Below, piece after piece: positions 55,332 to 64,000 of a stretch of DNA of 64,000 bases. The translations under genes and the position numbers were made by a program. Under the pieces are notes generated by a model. The model was given only the letters and a program-made list of their open reading frames with translations. It was not told the origin of the DNA and searched no databases. Numbering within the stretch: position 1 is the stretch's first letter; each line of letters opens with the position of its first letter. The DNA lies in contig JAPZUA010000001.1 in NCBI GenBank assembly GCA_027532905.1, positions 1,361,950-1,425,949 on the forward strand. Reading direction: 5' to 3'. Source of the DNA: Magnetospirillum sp. (lineage in GTDB: Bacteria; Pseudomonadota; Alphaproteobacteria; CACIAM-22H2).

Positions 55332-55448
55332 GCTCACCTGCTTCGCAGTTCTACTCTGGGATAACGCAGGCGATTGCCGCGCACAAGGCTGCCGACATTG
55401 CAGCAGGGTTGCCGCTGCACTAACGTCGCGCCAAACGGGAGTGAAGTC

Positions 55449-56276
55449 GTGACGAGCGTCAACCAGCCGCAGATCGATCTTTGGGATGGCCGTGTGGGCG
55501 CCAAATGGGCGGCGATGCACGAAGCGCTCGACGCCATGTTCGCACCGGCCGCCGAGTTTCTCGCCGCGCGCGTGGTCCCGGTTGCGGGCTTACGCGTGCT
55601 CGATATCGGCTGCGGCAACGGCGATCTGTGCGCGCGCCTGCTCGCCCAAGGGGCAGACATGACCGGCATCGACGTATCGCACGCGATGCTGGCAGTCGCG
55701 GCCGCCCGCACGCACGGCAAAGCAGCACTGGTGCGCGCCGACATCGCCGATTGGCGAGCACCCGTTCCGTTCGATCTCGCGGTGTCGCAGTTCGGGCTCA
55801 TGTTTTTCGCCGACCCGGTCGCCGCCCTTGCCGCAATCGCCGCCACGCTACGGCCGCAAGCGCGACTGGTTTTCACCTGCTGGCGTGGGATGGCTGAGAA
55901 CGACTGGGCCGCAATCCCGCTGGCGGCAGTCGCCGATCTGCTGCCGCCATCGGCGCCGCTCAATCCAAAAGCGCCGGGACCGTTTTCGTTCGCCGACCCG
56001 GCCCATGTCGAAAAAATACTGACGGGGGCGGGCTTTGCCGGGATCTCGATCGCGGCGCACGATTTCGACGTTTGTTTTGCGGCAACGGGCGGCGTTGCGG
56101 CCGCAGTCGATTTGGCATTGCAGATCGGCCCTGCGAGTTCGGCCCTTGGGGGCACCGACAAAACTGTGCGCGCGGCGGCGGCCGAACGCCTGCACGCCGC
56201 CTTGGGCCGCCACGAAAAGAACGGGGCCGTCGCGCTCGGCGGTGCGATCTGGCTTGTCGAAGCCTCGCGCGCCTAA
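55449..56276 (+). CDS. SAM-dependent methyltransferase
   Basis: A 275-residue class I methyltransferase with motif I LDIGCGNGDLCARL, the acidic residue in GIDVS and ADIADWRAP. The start is GTG at 55449 after GGGAGTGA; no ATG gives the conserved beginning LWDGRVGAKW, which is typical of the UbiE/ArsM-like DUF branch. The substrate is unknown. It overlaps the convergent dehydrogenase gene by four bases. Confidence 0.85.
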   Translation: MTSVNQPQIDLWDGRVGAKWAAMHEALDAMFAPAAEFLAARVVPVAGLRVLDIGCGNGDLCARLLAQGADMTGIDVSHAMLAVAAARTHGKAALVRADIADWRAPVPFDLAVSQFGLMFFADPVAALAAIAATLRPQARLVFTCWRGMAENDWAAIPLAAVADLLPPSAPLNPKAPGPFSFADPAHVEKILTGAGFAGISIAAHDFDVCFAATGGVAAAVDLALQIGPASSALGGTDKTVRAAAAERLHAALGRHEKNGAVALGGAIWLVEASRA

Positions 56277-57238
56277 ACCACCACGTCGCCTTGCGGCAGC
56301 GGCAGTCCGCGCGATACGGCTTGGATATTGGCGAACATGCGCTTGACGGTGGGGGCGAAACTGTCGGCCGTCATCGCCGCGATGTGCGGCGTGATCACGA
56401 GATTGTCGAGCCCGTAGAGAATACTGTCGGCCGGCAAGGGTTCGACGGAGAACACGTCCATGCCGGCGGCGTGGATGATACCTTCGCGCAAGGCGCGTAC
56501 GAGATCGGCCTCGACCACCACGCCGCCGCGCGCGACGTTGATCAGGATCGCCGTGCGTTTCATCGTCGAGAGCGCGGCAAAATCGATCATGTTCGCAGTC
56601 TGCGGCGTGAGCGGGCAATGCAGGCACACGACGTCGCTGGCGCTGAGGAGTTCTGGCAAGCCTACGAACCGCCCGCCGGTGGCGGCTTCGATTTCGGCAT
56701 TCGCGCGATTGCGCTGCGTGTAGAGGATCGTGCAGCCGAACCCCGCCAGCAGTTTTGCCACAGTCTGGCCGATGGCGCCGAAGCCGACGAGACCGACGGT
56801 CTTTTTCGACAGCATGAAATTGTCGCGCGGCAAGCGACCGCCGCGCCACTCGCCGCGCTGCAGATGCAGATGCCCGAACGCGATATGGCGCAAAGTCGCA
56901 AGGATCAGCCCCAGCGTGAATTCCGCGACCGAAACGGCGTTTGAGCCCGTCGTGCGCGCGACCTTGATGCCGAGTTCGCGGGCGGTTTCGATGTCGAGAT
57001 TGTCCACGCCCACGCCCCATTTGTGCAGGAGCTTGAGCTTTTTGGCGGCGCGCAGAACGTCGCCCGTGACCGCCAACTGGCCGGAAATCGCATAGTCCGC
57101 ATCGGCAAGGATTTCCTTGAGATGGTCGTCGCCCCGCGCCGTCCCGTGCGTCAGCACAAAACCTTCGGGCAGCAAAGCGCGCAGACGCGCCGCACTCGCA
57201 TCGCTCAACATATCGACGACGACGATTTTTTCGGCCAT
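56273..57238 (-). CDS. D-isomer-specific 2-hydroxyacid dehydrogenase
   Basis: A 321-residue NAD-dependent dehydrogenase of the phosphoglycerate-dehydrogenase type: NAD loop GLVGFGAIGQTVA, arginine in INVARGGVV, glutamate in GMDVFSVEPLP and histidine in NLVITPHIAAMT. There is no ACT domain, so it is more likely catabolic (glyoxylate/hydroxypyruvate-like) than serine-synthetic. It lies three bases downstream of the gamma-glutamyltransferase gene in the same direction. Confidence 0.93.
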   Translation of the reverse strand: MAEKIVVVDMLSDASAARLRALLPEGFVLTHGTARGDDHLKEILADADYAISGQLAVTGDVLRAAKKLKLLHKWGVGVDNLDIETARELGIKVARTTGSNAVSVAEFTLGLILATLRHIAFGHLHLQRGEWRGGRLPRDNFMLSKKTVGLVGFGAIGQTVAKLLAGFGCTILYTQRNRANAEIEAATGGRFVGLPELLSASDVVCLHCPLTPQTANMIDFAALSTMKRTAILINVARGGVVVEADLVRALREGIIHAAGMDVFSVEPLPADSILYGLDNLVITPHIAAMTADSFAPTVKRMFANIQAVSRGLPLPQGDVVV

Positions 57239-57241
57239 TGG

Positions 57242-58894
57242 CTACACCGTGAAACGCACGCCCGGGCGCGCAAGACCGCCCGAAACGGCCACCGGCGTAC
57301 CGTCCGCGCGCCAGCACGCCGCCCCCGTAAGCATGCCGTCTTCTTCGAAGCGCACACAACCCATTCCGCCCGCGATGCGCTTGACGCGCTGGATGCGATG
57401 GCCGCGACGCGCCAGCTCTTCGGCGACCGGCTCGGCAATGCCGAGCTCGATCTCAAGCACGCCGCCCTCAGTCCAGATGCGCGGCGCTTCGACGGCTTCC
57501 TGGGCGCTCATGCCGTGGTCGATCAGATTGACGATCGCCTGCATCGCCGACGGGAAGATGCGCAAGCCGCCCGGCAAGCCCAACGCAAAAACCGGCTTGC
57601 CGTTGCGTTTGACGATCGTCGGCGCCATCGAGGTGTAGACGCGTTTGCCCGGTTCGATCGACAGCGCGTTGCCCGGATGCGGATCGAAATTGTGCATGTA
57701 GTCGTTGGCGGCGAGCCCCGTGCCCGGAATCGCCACGCAAGCGCCGAACACGCCGTTCAGCGTCTGCGTGCTCGCCACGATGTTGCCGAACGCGTCGGCG
57801 ACCGTCACATGCGTGGTGTTGGCGGATTCGCCGGCGGCCAAACCCGGGCCCCAATCTCGCGTGCGCTCGAGCTTGAGATCGCGCCCGCGCGTCGCCGCGT
57901 AATCCTTCGAGACGATCCGCGCGACCGGCACGTCGACGAAGGCCGGATCGGCGGTGGCGACCGCGCGATCCGCAAAAGCGATGCGCATGACTTCGGCCAA
58001 TAGATGCGTGGCATCGGCCGAGCCGAAGCCCATTTTTTGGAGATCGTATGGCTCGAGCAGATTGAGCATCTGCGCCACATGAACGCCCGCCGAAGACGGC
58101 GGCGGCGGGCCGACGATTTCGTAGCCGCGATAGCTTCCCGCGACCGGTGCGCGCTCGATCGGTCGGTACGCGGCTAAATCCTGCGCATCGACCAAACCGC
58201 CATTGGCGGCCATGTAGGCGACAAGTGCCTGGCCGAGCGGCCCGTCGTAAAGGGCTGCAGGGCCTTGCTCGGCGACCATACGCAGGCTTGCCGCCATATC
58301 GGCGCGCACCACGCGCGCACCGGCCGCCAAGGGCGCACCGCCCGGCAAGAAAGTCGCCGCATAGGTGGGATCGTGGGCAAGATGCGGTGCCATGTCGGCC
58401 ACGCAATCGGCCAGATACGACGTGGCGCGAAAGCCCGTCGCAGCAAAACGGATCGCGGGAGCGACCGCTTCGGCCAGCGGCATCGTGCCGTATTTGTCGA
58501 GGGCCAAACACCAACCCGCCAAAGCGCCCGGAACAGCCACGGCAAGCGGGCCGAATTCGTTGGCGCGGCCTTTGGTGTCGCGCCGTTTGGCAAGCTCGGT
58601 CGAAACGGGTTCGTACATGTCGGGCCGCGCTTTGCGCGGTGCAGTCCCGAGCGCATCGATCACGCGATGGCTGCCGTCGGCAAGCCTTATATGCGCAAGG
58701 CCGCCGCCGAGCGGGCCCACCATCATCGGCTCGACCACGCTCAGCGCAAACAATGCCGTGACGGCCGCGTCGATCGCGTTGCCGCCGGCAAGCAGACATT
58801 CGGCTGCGGCGGCCGAGGCCAGCGGATGGTTCGTGACGACCATGCCGCGCGAGCCCATGGCCGGGCGCTTTTCGCAGACAAAATCCACGCCCAT
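57242..58894 (-). CDS. Gamma-glutamyltransferase-family protein, no signal peptide
   Basis: A 550-residue Ntn-hydrolase precursor that self-cleaves at a threonine, here the conserved NTTHVTVADAFGN region (about residue 360), with GLPGGLRIFPS (about 463). GGTs hydrolyse or transfer gamma-glutamyl groups, for example from glutathione, and normally are periplasmic; no signal sequence is seen before VVTNHPLASAAAAE, so it should be cytosolic. It heads a two-gene unit with the hydroxyacid dehydrogenase and is divergent from the CoA-transferase gene. Confidence 0.92.
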   Translation of the reverse strand: MGVDFVCEKRPAMGSRGMVVTNHPLASAAAAECLLAGGNAIDAAVTALFALSVVEPMMVGPLGGGLAHIRLADGSHRVIDALGTAPRKARPDMYEPVSTELAKRRDTKGRANEFGPLAVAVPGALAGWCLALDKYGTMPLAEAVAPAIRFAATGFRATSYLADCVADMAPHLAHDPTYAATFLPGGAPLAAGARVVRADMAASLRMVAEQGPAALYDGPLGQALVAYMAANGGLVDAQDLAAYRPIERAPVAGSYRGYEIVGPPPPSSAGVHVAQMLNLLEPYDLQKMGFGSADATHLLAEVMRIAFADRAVATADPAFVDVPVARIVSKDYAATRGRDLKLERTRDWGPGLAAGESANTTHVTVADAFGNIVASTQTLNGVFGACVAIPGTGLAANDYMHNFDPHPGNALSIEPGKRVYTSMAPTIVKRNGKPVFALGLPGGLRIFPSAMQAIVNLIDHGMSAQEAVEAPRIWTEGGVLEIELGIAEPVAEELARRGHRIQRVKRIAGGMGCVRFEEDGMLTGAACWRADGTPVAVSGGLARPGVRFTV

Positions 58895-58987
58895 GGCCAA
58901 CTCCCTCGCGTTTGACTTCCCCGCCGATCGACCGCAGCTTAGGCACAAGCAACGATACGGTCAAAACCGGGGAGAGACGATTCCGAC

Positions 58988-60172
58988 ATGCCAGCAGCCG
59001 AAGCCTCATCAGCCCTCAAACGCTTCACCGTTCTCGACCTCACGCGCGTGCGCGCAGGCCCCGCCTGCGTGCGCCAGCTGGCCGATTGGGGTGCCAATGT
59101 CGTGAAGATCGAACTGCCGCTGCATATGGAAGACGGCGACCCGATGGGATCGGCGCGCGACGGGGCGGATTTCATGAATCTGCACCGCAACAAGCGCAGC
59201 CTCACGCTCGATCTCAAAGCGCCCGCAGGCGTGGCGCTGTTCCGCCGGCTTGTTGCCAAAGCCGATGTCGTCGTCGAAAACTTCCGGCCCGACGTCAAAG
59301 ACCGGCTCGGCATTGCCTACGACGATCTCAAGGCGATCAATCCGCGCATCGTCTATGGTAGCATTTCGGGCTTCGGACAGGACGGGCCCTATGCGACGCG
59401 CCCCGGCTTCGACCAGATCGCACAAGGCATGGGCGGGCTCATGTCGGTGACCGGCCTGCCGGGGCAAGGCCCGCTGCGCACCGGAATTCCGCTGGCCGAT
59501 CTCACGGCGGGCCTGTTTTGCGCGCTTGGGATCCTCACAGCCCTGCTCGAACGCGAGGTTTCGGGCCAAGGCCAATGGGTGCAAACGTCGCTGTTGCAAG
59601 CACAGGCCTTCATGCTCGATTTCCAGGCCGCGCGCTATCTCGTGGCGGGCGAAGTGGCGGGCCAAGCCGGCAACAACCATCCGACCATCATCCCGACCGG
59701 CGTGTTCCAGACACGCGACGGATATCTCAATCTCGCCACGACCGGCCAGGCGATCTGGGAGCGCTGCGCGCAGGCGATGGATCTCGGCGGCTTGATCGCC
59801 GAGCCCGCCTACGCCACGCCCGAGCTGCGTTCGGCCAATCGCGACGCGCTCAATGCGGCCCTGCAAACACGCTTTCGTGATCTCGACACAGCCCAATGGA
59901 TCGCGAAGCTCAACGAAGCCGGCGTGCCGTGCGGGCCGATCTACCGGATCGACGAAATGTTCGCCGATCCGCAGATCCAGCATTTGGGCGTGGCCCAGCA
60001 TGTGGCCGACAGCGATCTTCGGCTGATGGGGCAGCCTGTGGCCCTAAGCCGCAGCCCAAGCCGCCTTGCGAGCGCCCCGCCGCCGCGCGGCGGCCACAGC
60101 GATGAGATTTTGGCCGAATTCGGCTTGGCTGCCGCCGAGATTGCGGCCCTCAAAAAAGCCGGCACGATCTGA
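58988..60172 (+). CDS. CaiB/BaiF-family (class III) CoA-transferase
   Basis: A 394-residue enzyme that moves CoA between carboxylic acids. It has the family start FTVLDLTRVRAGPACVRQLADWGANVVKIE, DFMNLHRNKRSLTLDLK, VVENFRPDVKDRLGI and SISGFGQDGPY; the catalytic aspartate lies in the following PLADLTAGLF region. It is 14 bases from an enoyl-CoA hydratase gene, so the two probably activate and hydrate one acid. The acid is unknown. Confidence 0.93.
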   Translation: MPAAEASSALKRFTVLDLTRVRAGPACVRQLADWGANVVKIELPLHMEDGDPMGSARDGADFMNLHRNKRSLTLDLKAPAGVALFRRLVAKADVVVENFRPDVKDRLGIAYDDLKAINPRIVYGSISGFGQDGPYATRPGFDQIAQGMGGLMSVTGLPGQGPLRTGIPLADLTAGLFCALGILTALLEREVSGQGQWVQTSLLQAQAFMLDFQAARYLVAGEVAGQAGNNHPTIIPTGVFQTRDGYLNLATTGQAIWERCAQAMDLGGLIAEPAYATPELRSANRDALNAALQTRFRDLDTAQWIAKLNEAGVPCGPIYRIDEMFADPQIQHLGVAQHVADSDLRLMGQPVALSRSPSRLASAPPPRGGHSDEILAEFGLAAAEIAALKKAGTI

Positions 60173-60186
60173 GGAGCGAATAAGAC

Positions 60187-60972
60187 ATGACCGAGCGAAT
60201 TTTGGCGCGCAAAGACGGCCGCATTGGAATCCTCACATTCAACAATCCCGAGAAACGCAACGCCCTGTCGCTCGAGATGTGGCAGCGCATGGGCGAAATT
60301 CTCGACGCGTTTGCGGCCGACGCCGATTTGCGCGTCGTGGTGCTGACGGGAGCGGGCGACAAGGCATTTGTGTCGGGCGCGGACATCTCGAAATTCGCCA
60401 GCGAGCGCGCATCGGCCGAAGCGGCGGTCGTCTACAACGAGACCGTCGATCGGGTCTGCGAGCGTCTCTACGCGTTCCCGAAACCGACCATCGCGATGAT
60501 CAACGGCTTCTGCATGGGCGGCGGGCTCGCGATCGCGGTCTCTTGCGACATGCGCGTGGCAAGCTCCGAAGCCGTTTTTGCGCTGCCGGCCGCGAAGCTC
60601 GGCCTTGGCTACGGCTATGCGGGCTTGCGCCGCTGCATCGAAACGATCGGCCCTGCCGCCACGAAGGAAATCTTTTTCACTGCCCGCCGCTTCGGCTGCG
60701 AGGAAGCGCTGCACTGGGGCCTTCTCAACCGCGCTGTCGCCCCCGAAGCGCTCGCGGCAACGGTCATGGAGATCGCAACCACGATCGCCGACAACGCGCC
60801 GCTGACCGTCGCGGCCGTCAAACGCATCGCAGTCGAGATCCTGAAAGATCCGGATTCGCGCGACATGGCCGCCTGCGAAGAAATGGTCGCCGCATGTTTT
60901 GCCAGCGACGACTACAAAGAAGGCCGTGCGGCTTTTCTCGAAAAGCGCAAACCGCACTTTCGCGGCCGATAG
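60187..60972 (+). CDS. Enoyl-CoA hydratase/isomerase
   Basis: A 261-residue crotonase-fold enzyme with oxyanion-hole segments KAFVSGADISKFASE and INGFCMGGGLAIAVSCDMRVA and the helix with PAAKLGLGYGYAGLRR. The first catalytic glutamate of classical hydratases at the GLGY(G) position is not obvious, so isomerase or hydrolase activity is also possible. AGGAGCGAA precedes the start. It forms a pair with the CoA-transferase. Confidence 0.92.
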   Translation: MTERILARKDGRIGILTFNNPEKRNALSLEMWQRMGEILDAFAADADLRVVVLTGAGDKAFVSGADISKFASERASAEAAVVYNETVDRVCERLYAFPKPTIAMINGFCMGGGLAIAVSCDMRVASSEAVFALPAAKLGLGYGYAGLRRCIETIGPAATKEIFFTARRFGCEEALHWGLLNRAVAPEALAATVMEIATTIADNAPLTVAAVKRIAVEILKDPDSRDMAACEEMVAACFASDDYKEGRAAFLEKRKPHFRGR

Positions 60973-60973
60973 C

Positions 60974-61420
60974 TCACGAAGGGGGCAACAGCCCCGCCGT
61001 TGCGGCGAGCTTGCGCACGGCTTGCACGAGTTCGCTCGGCAAAAATGGTTTCGAGATCGCCGCATTGGCGCCAAGCCGCACCGACATGCCGAGGAAATCC
61101 GAGCGCTGTCCGGCAATGCCGCCCGACACGACGAGGATCGGCATGAAGGCGAAGCGGTCGCGCAGGCTGCGGATCGTTTCCATGCCCTCTTTTTCCGGCA
61201 TGAACAGATCGGTCACCACGATGTCGACCGGCTGCGCCAGCGCTATCTTGAGGCCGACCGCGCCGTTTTCTGCCGATAGCGTCTGGAAGCCTGCGCGCTC
61301 GAGCGCTTCGACCATGACGTCGCGGAAGAACGGATCGTCTTCGATGACGAGCACGACGAGGGGCTTCGACTTGTCCCCGGCGATTCGGGGCGCGGCATTG
61401 TGCGGGTCCACGTTTGTCAT
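60974..61420 (-). CDS. Single-domain response regulator
   Basis: A 148-residue receiver with D28-D29, phosphoacceptor D71 in VTDLFMPEKEG, S in VVSGG and K in AISKPFLPSE, followed by no output domain. Its start overlaps the hybrid kinase stop by four bases, so it is the kinase's likely partner. It converges with the enoyl-CoA hydratase gene (one base between). Confidence 0.92.
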   Translation of the reverse strand: MTNVDPHNAAPRIAGDKSKPLVVLVIEDDPFFRDVMVEALERAGFQTLSAENGAVGLKIALAQPVDIVVTDLFMPEKEGMETIRSLRDRFAFMPILVVSGGIAGQRSDFLGMSVRLGANAAISKPFLPSELVQAVRKLAATAGLLPPS

Positions 61421-64000
61421 CCTTCGGTTCTCGTATCGATAGTCTGGGCCGCGAAGCTGCGGAAATGCTGCGCACGCAGGCTGAACGTGGCGATCGCGTC
61501 GCGCAGCGTCTCGGGCGAAGCGTCGAATGCGATGCGCTCAAGCGTTTCGGCGGCTTCGCCGAGGCCCGCCGCACCGACCATGCGCGACGAGCTTTTGAGG
61601 GCGTGGCCGAGGGCTGCGACCTTAACCACATCGCCGGCCGCAAGGGCCTGGTGGAGCGAACGCATTTCGGGCTCTAGGGTTGCCGCGAAGCGCCCGATCA
61701 AGGTTGCGGCAAAGCCCGCACCGCCGTCGGCTTCCAGCGTGCCGATGCGCGCGCGATCGATCCACGTGGCCGGGTCTGCGGCCGGTGCAGCCGGTTGCGG
61801 CGGCGTACGCGCAGCCCGCACGAGTGCGGAATCGGCCAAGGCTTCGCAAAGTTCGGCCGCACCGACGGGCTTCGTCAGAAACCGGTCCATGCCGGCGCGC
61901 AGACAGGCGTTGCGGTCGGCGGTGAAAGCGTTGGCCGTCAACGCAACGATCAGAGCGCCCTTGTTCGGGCCACTGCCGGCGCGGATTTCGCGCGTCGCGG
62001 CAAGTCCATCGATACCCGGCATCTGGACGTCCATCAGAATCGCGTCGTAGCGACGCCGGGCGGCGGCTGCGACCGCTTTGGCACCGTCGCCGACCGCGTC
62101 GACCTTGGCGCCCATCTGCTCGAGGATGCGCACGATGCCGTAGCGGTTGACCTCGTTGTCTTCGGCAAGCAGCAGCCAAGCGCCGTCGAGCCGTTCGGGC
62201 GGCGGCGGTACGGCAAGGCCGGACGCGGCCCCGACAAACGGCGGCAACGGCAGCACAAGGCGGAATGTGGCACCCCGCCCCGCGTCGCTTTCGACCGTGA
62301 GCTCTCCCGCCATGGCGATCGCAAGGCGGCGGCTGATCGCCAAGCCCAGGCCAGACCCTTCGTGGCGCCGCGCGCTGGACGAATCGACCTGGGCGAAGTC
62401 CTCGAACAGATGCGTCTGCGCGTCGCGTGCGATGCCGGGTCCGGTATCGGTCACGGCGAAGGTCACGAAGTCGCCCGCTGCCGACACCGCGACCGAGACG
62501 CGGCCGGCCATCGTGAACTTGATCGCGTTGCCGACGAGGTTGGTGAGAATCTGGCGGATGCGTACCGCGTCGCCCACGCGCACGCCGCGCGCGGAATCCG
62601 CGATCGAGACGTCGAGTTCCAGACCCTTTTTATGCGCCGTCGCGTCGAGCGGATGGATCGAATCGTTCGTCAGCAACGCCAGGTCGAACGGGTGGCGATT
62701 GAGGGTGATATCGGAAATCTCGAGCTTCGAGAGATCGAGAATGTTGCCGACCACGCTGATGAGGTGCTTGGCCGATCCGCGTGCATAGGAGACCTGCCGG
62801 CGCCCTTCTTCGTCGAGAGCGCCCTCGTCGAGCAAACCCAGCATCGACACGATGCCGGCAAGCGGCGTGCGCAACTCGTGGCTCATGTTGGCAAGGAAGC
62901 GCGTTTTGGCTTCGCTGGCGGCTTCCGCGGCGCGCTTGGCTTCTTCGAGCTCGGCCTGATAGGCCTTCTGGTCGGTCACGTCGCGCACGATGTTGAGCGA
63001 GCCGCCGGCCGCGACCGGGATGCGCGAGACGTGAATGATGCGGCCTTCGATCGAAAGTTCGAAGGTCCGCCCGTTGCCCTCGGCGAACGAGCTGCGGCGC
63101 TCGGCGATCGCCTCGTCGATCTCTTCTTGCGTACGCGCGCCGTCGGCGCGCTCGAGGGCCGCGCGCGGAATGTGGGAATAGTCGAGCCCCGGCGCAAGGA
63201 TGCCTTCCAGCCACGGGCAGATTTCCAAAAGGCGCGCGTTCCACGAAACGAGGCGCTCGTTGGCGTCGTAGATGAGAATGCCCTCGCGCATCGCGTTGAT
63301 GGCGCTCGCAAGCGTTTCGCGGTCGCGCTCGGCCGCACGGCGCAGCGTTTCGAGATCGGTGTAGTCGAGTACGGTTCCGAGCGCCTGCACGCCGCCAGCA
63401 CCGCTTTTGCGCGTGATCAAGCGCTGCGAGCGGACGTAGCGCACGCTGCCGTCGGGGTGGACGGCGCGGTAGTTGCGCACATGGCGGCCGTCGGCAAGCT
63501 CCAGCGAATCTTCGATAGTGTCCCTGTCCTCGGGATGCAGACAGGCGCGCCAGGCAGCAACGCTCGGCTCGACATCCGGTGAAATGCCCCAGATCTCGCG
63601 TGCCCGCGCGCTCCAATAGTCGCGCCCGTCGACAGTGCGTTCCCACCAGCCGAGATTGGCCGTCTCGAGCGCAAGGGCCAGCCGCGCCTCGGACGCGTGC
63701 AGCACCTCGTTGGCGCGGCGCAGCTGCTCGGTCGCGCGCCGTTCTTCCGTCACGTCGCGATACACGTACATGATGCCGCCGTCGGGAAGCAGCGTGCGCC
63801 GAATGACGACCGTGCGGTCGCCGACCGCCAGCTCTTCTTCGTGCATGTGCGGCTGGCGATGGGCTGCAATACGCGCTGCCGCCTTGGCGGCGCGCGCGGC
63901 CGGCGAAAGTGCGGGCTCGCGGATCTCGAGCGCGCGCAGCGTGATCTCCTGGATGCTCATGCCCTCGCGCGCGAAGTCCTCCGGCAGACCGAGCTTGGCC
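61417..64000 (-). CDS. PAS hybrid histidine kinase with Hpt, 5' end outside the window
   Basis: A soluble hybrid kinase cut by the right edge; the frame stays open past the ATG at 63960 (AKLGLPEDFAREGM precedes it), which is inside a PAS_7-type domain, so the true start is beyond. From 63960: PAS units at about 1-85, 90-215 and 220-340, HisKA H361 in MSHELRTPLAG, HATPase (NLVGNAIKFT, GSGLGLAISRRL), receiver D644 in LMDVQMPGIDG, and Hpt (LGHALKSSSRMVGA). No membrane helix is seen in the visible part. It is coupled to the downstream response regulator. Confidence 0.92.
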   Translation of the reverse strand, partial: AKLGLPEDFAREGMSIQEITLRALEIREPALSPAARAAKAAARIAAHRQPHMHEEELAVGDRTVVIRRTLLPDGGIMYVYRDVTEERRATEQLRRANEVLHASEARLALALETANLGWWERTVDGRDYWSARAREIWGISPDVEPSVAAWRACLHPEDRDTIEDSLELADGRHVRNYRAVHPDGSVRYVRSQRLITRKSGAGGVQALGTVLDYTDLETLRRAAERDRETLASAINAMREGILIYDANERLVSWNARLLEICPWLEGILAPGLDYSHIPRAALERADGARTQEEIDEAIAERRSSFAEGNGRTFELSIEGRIIHVSRIPVAAGGSLNIVRDVTDQKAYQAELEEAKRAAEAASEAKTRFLANMSHELRTPLAGIVSMLGLLDEGALDEEGRRQVSYARGSAKHLISVVGNILDLSKLEISDITLNRHPFDLALLTNDSIHPLDATAHKKGLELDVSIADSARGVRVGDAVRIRQILTNLVGNAIKFTMAGRVSVAVSAAGDFVTFAVTDTGPGIARDAQTHLFEDFAQVDSSSARRHEGSGLGLAISRRLAIAMAGELTVESDAGRGATFRLVLPLPPFVGAASGLAVPPPPERLDGAWLLLAEDNEVNRYGIVRILEQMGAKVDAVGDGAKAVAAAARRRYDAILMDVQMPGIDGLAATREIRAGSGPNKGALIVALTANAFTADRNACLRAGMDRFLTKPVGAAELCEALADSALVRAARTPPQPAAPAADPATWIDRARIGTLEADGGAGFAATLIGRFAATLEPEMRSLHQALAAGDVVKVAALGHALKSSSRMVGAAGLGEAAETLERIAFDASPETLRDAIATFSLRAQHFRSFAAQTIDTRTEG

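Overview
The window is GC-rich, densely packed chromosomal DNA of an alphaproteobacterium, most likely of the Rhodospirillales. The placement rests on strong GC bias at third codon positions, COQ7-type ubiquinone synthesis, GluQRS, a C-P lyase phn set, and many hybrid histidine kinases. It is inference from gene content, not a phylogeny. No rRNA, CRISPR array, insertion sequence or prophage was seen; there is one tRNA (Leu-CAA).

Layout. 1-6.5 kb: phosphonate genes. phnG-phnH-phnI read left out of the window. The repressor gene phnF faces them across a promoter with two operator-like palindromes. phnC-phnD-phnE-phnE forms a second leftward unit. 6.8-15.2 kb: housekeeping and small genes: a Gfo/Idh/MocA oxidoreductase, tRNA-Leu, dsbB-coq7, an HNH endonuclease, an esterase, gluQ, a 46-aa membrane peptide, an AT-rich repeat-bearing spacer, a WD40-like exported protein and aroE.

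15.4-22.8 kb holds the most interesting locus: seven tightly coupled genes. They encode an alpha/beta-hydrolase fused to a sulfotransferase-fold domain, a CysC/APS-kinase homologue, a SAM methyltransferase, a PEP-synthase-like dikinase, a class I glutamine amidotransferase, a nucleotidyltransferase and an SDR. Four of these correspond by family to the Campylobacter jejuni enzymes Cj1418 (L-glutamine kinase), Cj1416 (phosphoglutamine cytidylyltransferase), Cj1417 (gamma-glutamyl-CDP-amidate hydrolase) and Cj1415 (cytidine diphosphoramidate kinase). These make the activated phosphoramidate donor for the capsule's O-methyl phosphoramidate. I infer a phosphoramidate pathway with its own transferase and methyltransferase, here without capsule glycosyltransferases alongside.

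22.8-37.3 kb: an AllA-like protein, a flavoprotein, two divergent sensor kinases (one coupled to an aspartate-dehydrogenase-like gene), and an amine or D-amino-acid catabolic island. The island has a one-chain sarcosine/opine-oxidase-like flavoprotein, a class IV aminotransferase, a phosphotriesterase-family lactonase/hydrolase, a DapA-family aldolase and a polar amino-acid ABC importer without its ATPase.

37.3-54.5 kb: a NaChBac-type cation channel, then a chemosensory operon (STAS, cheA, cheW, cheR, cheB, cheY, mcp), a rhodanese-ChrB fusion, a DMT exporter, and a 1963-residue multi-PAS hybrid kinase with its response regulator. 54.5-64 kb: a solute-binding protein, a methyltransferase, a 2-hydroxyacid dehydrogenase, a gamma-glutamyltransferase, a CoA-transferase/enoyl-CoA hydratase pair, and a response regulator overlapping a hybrid kinase that runs off the right edge.
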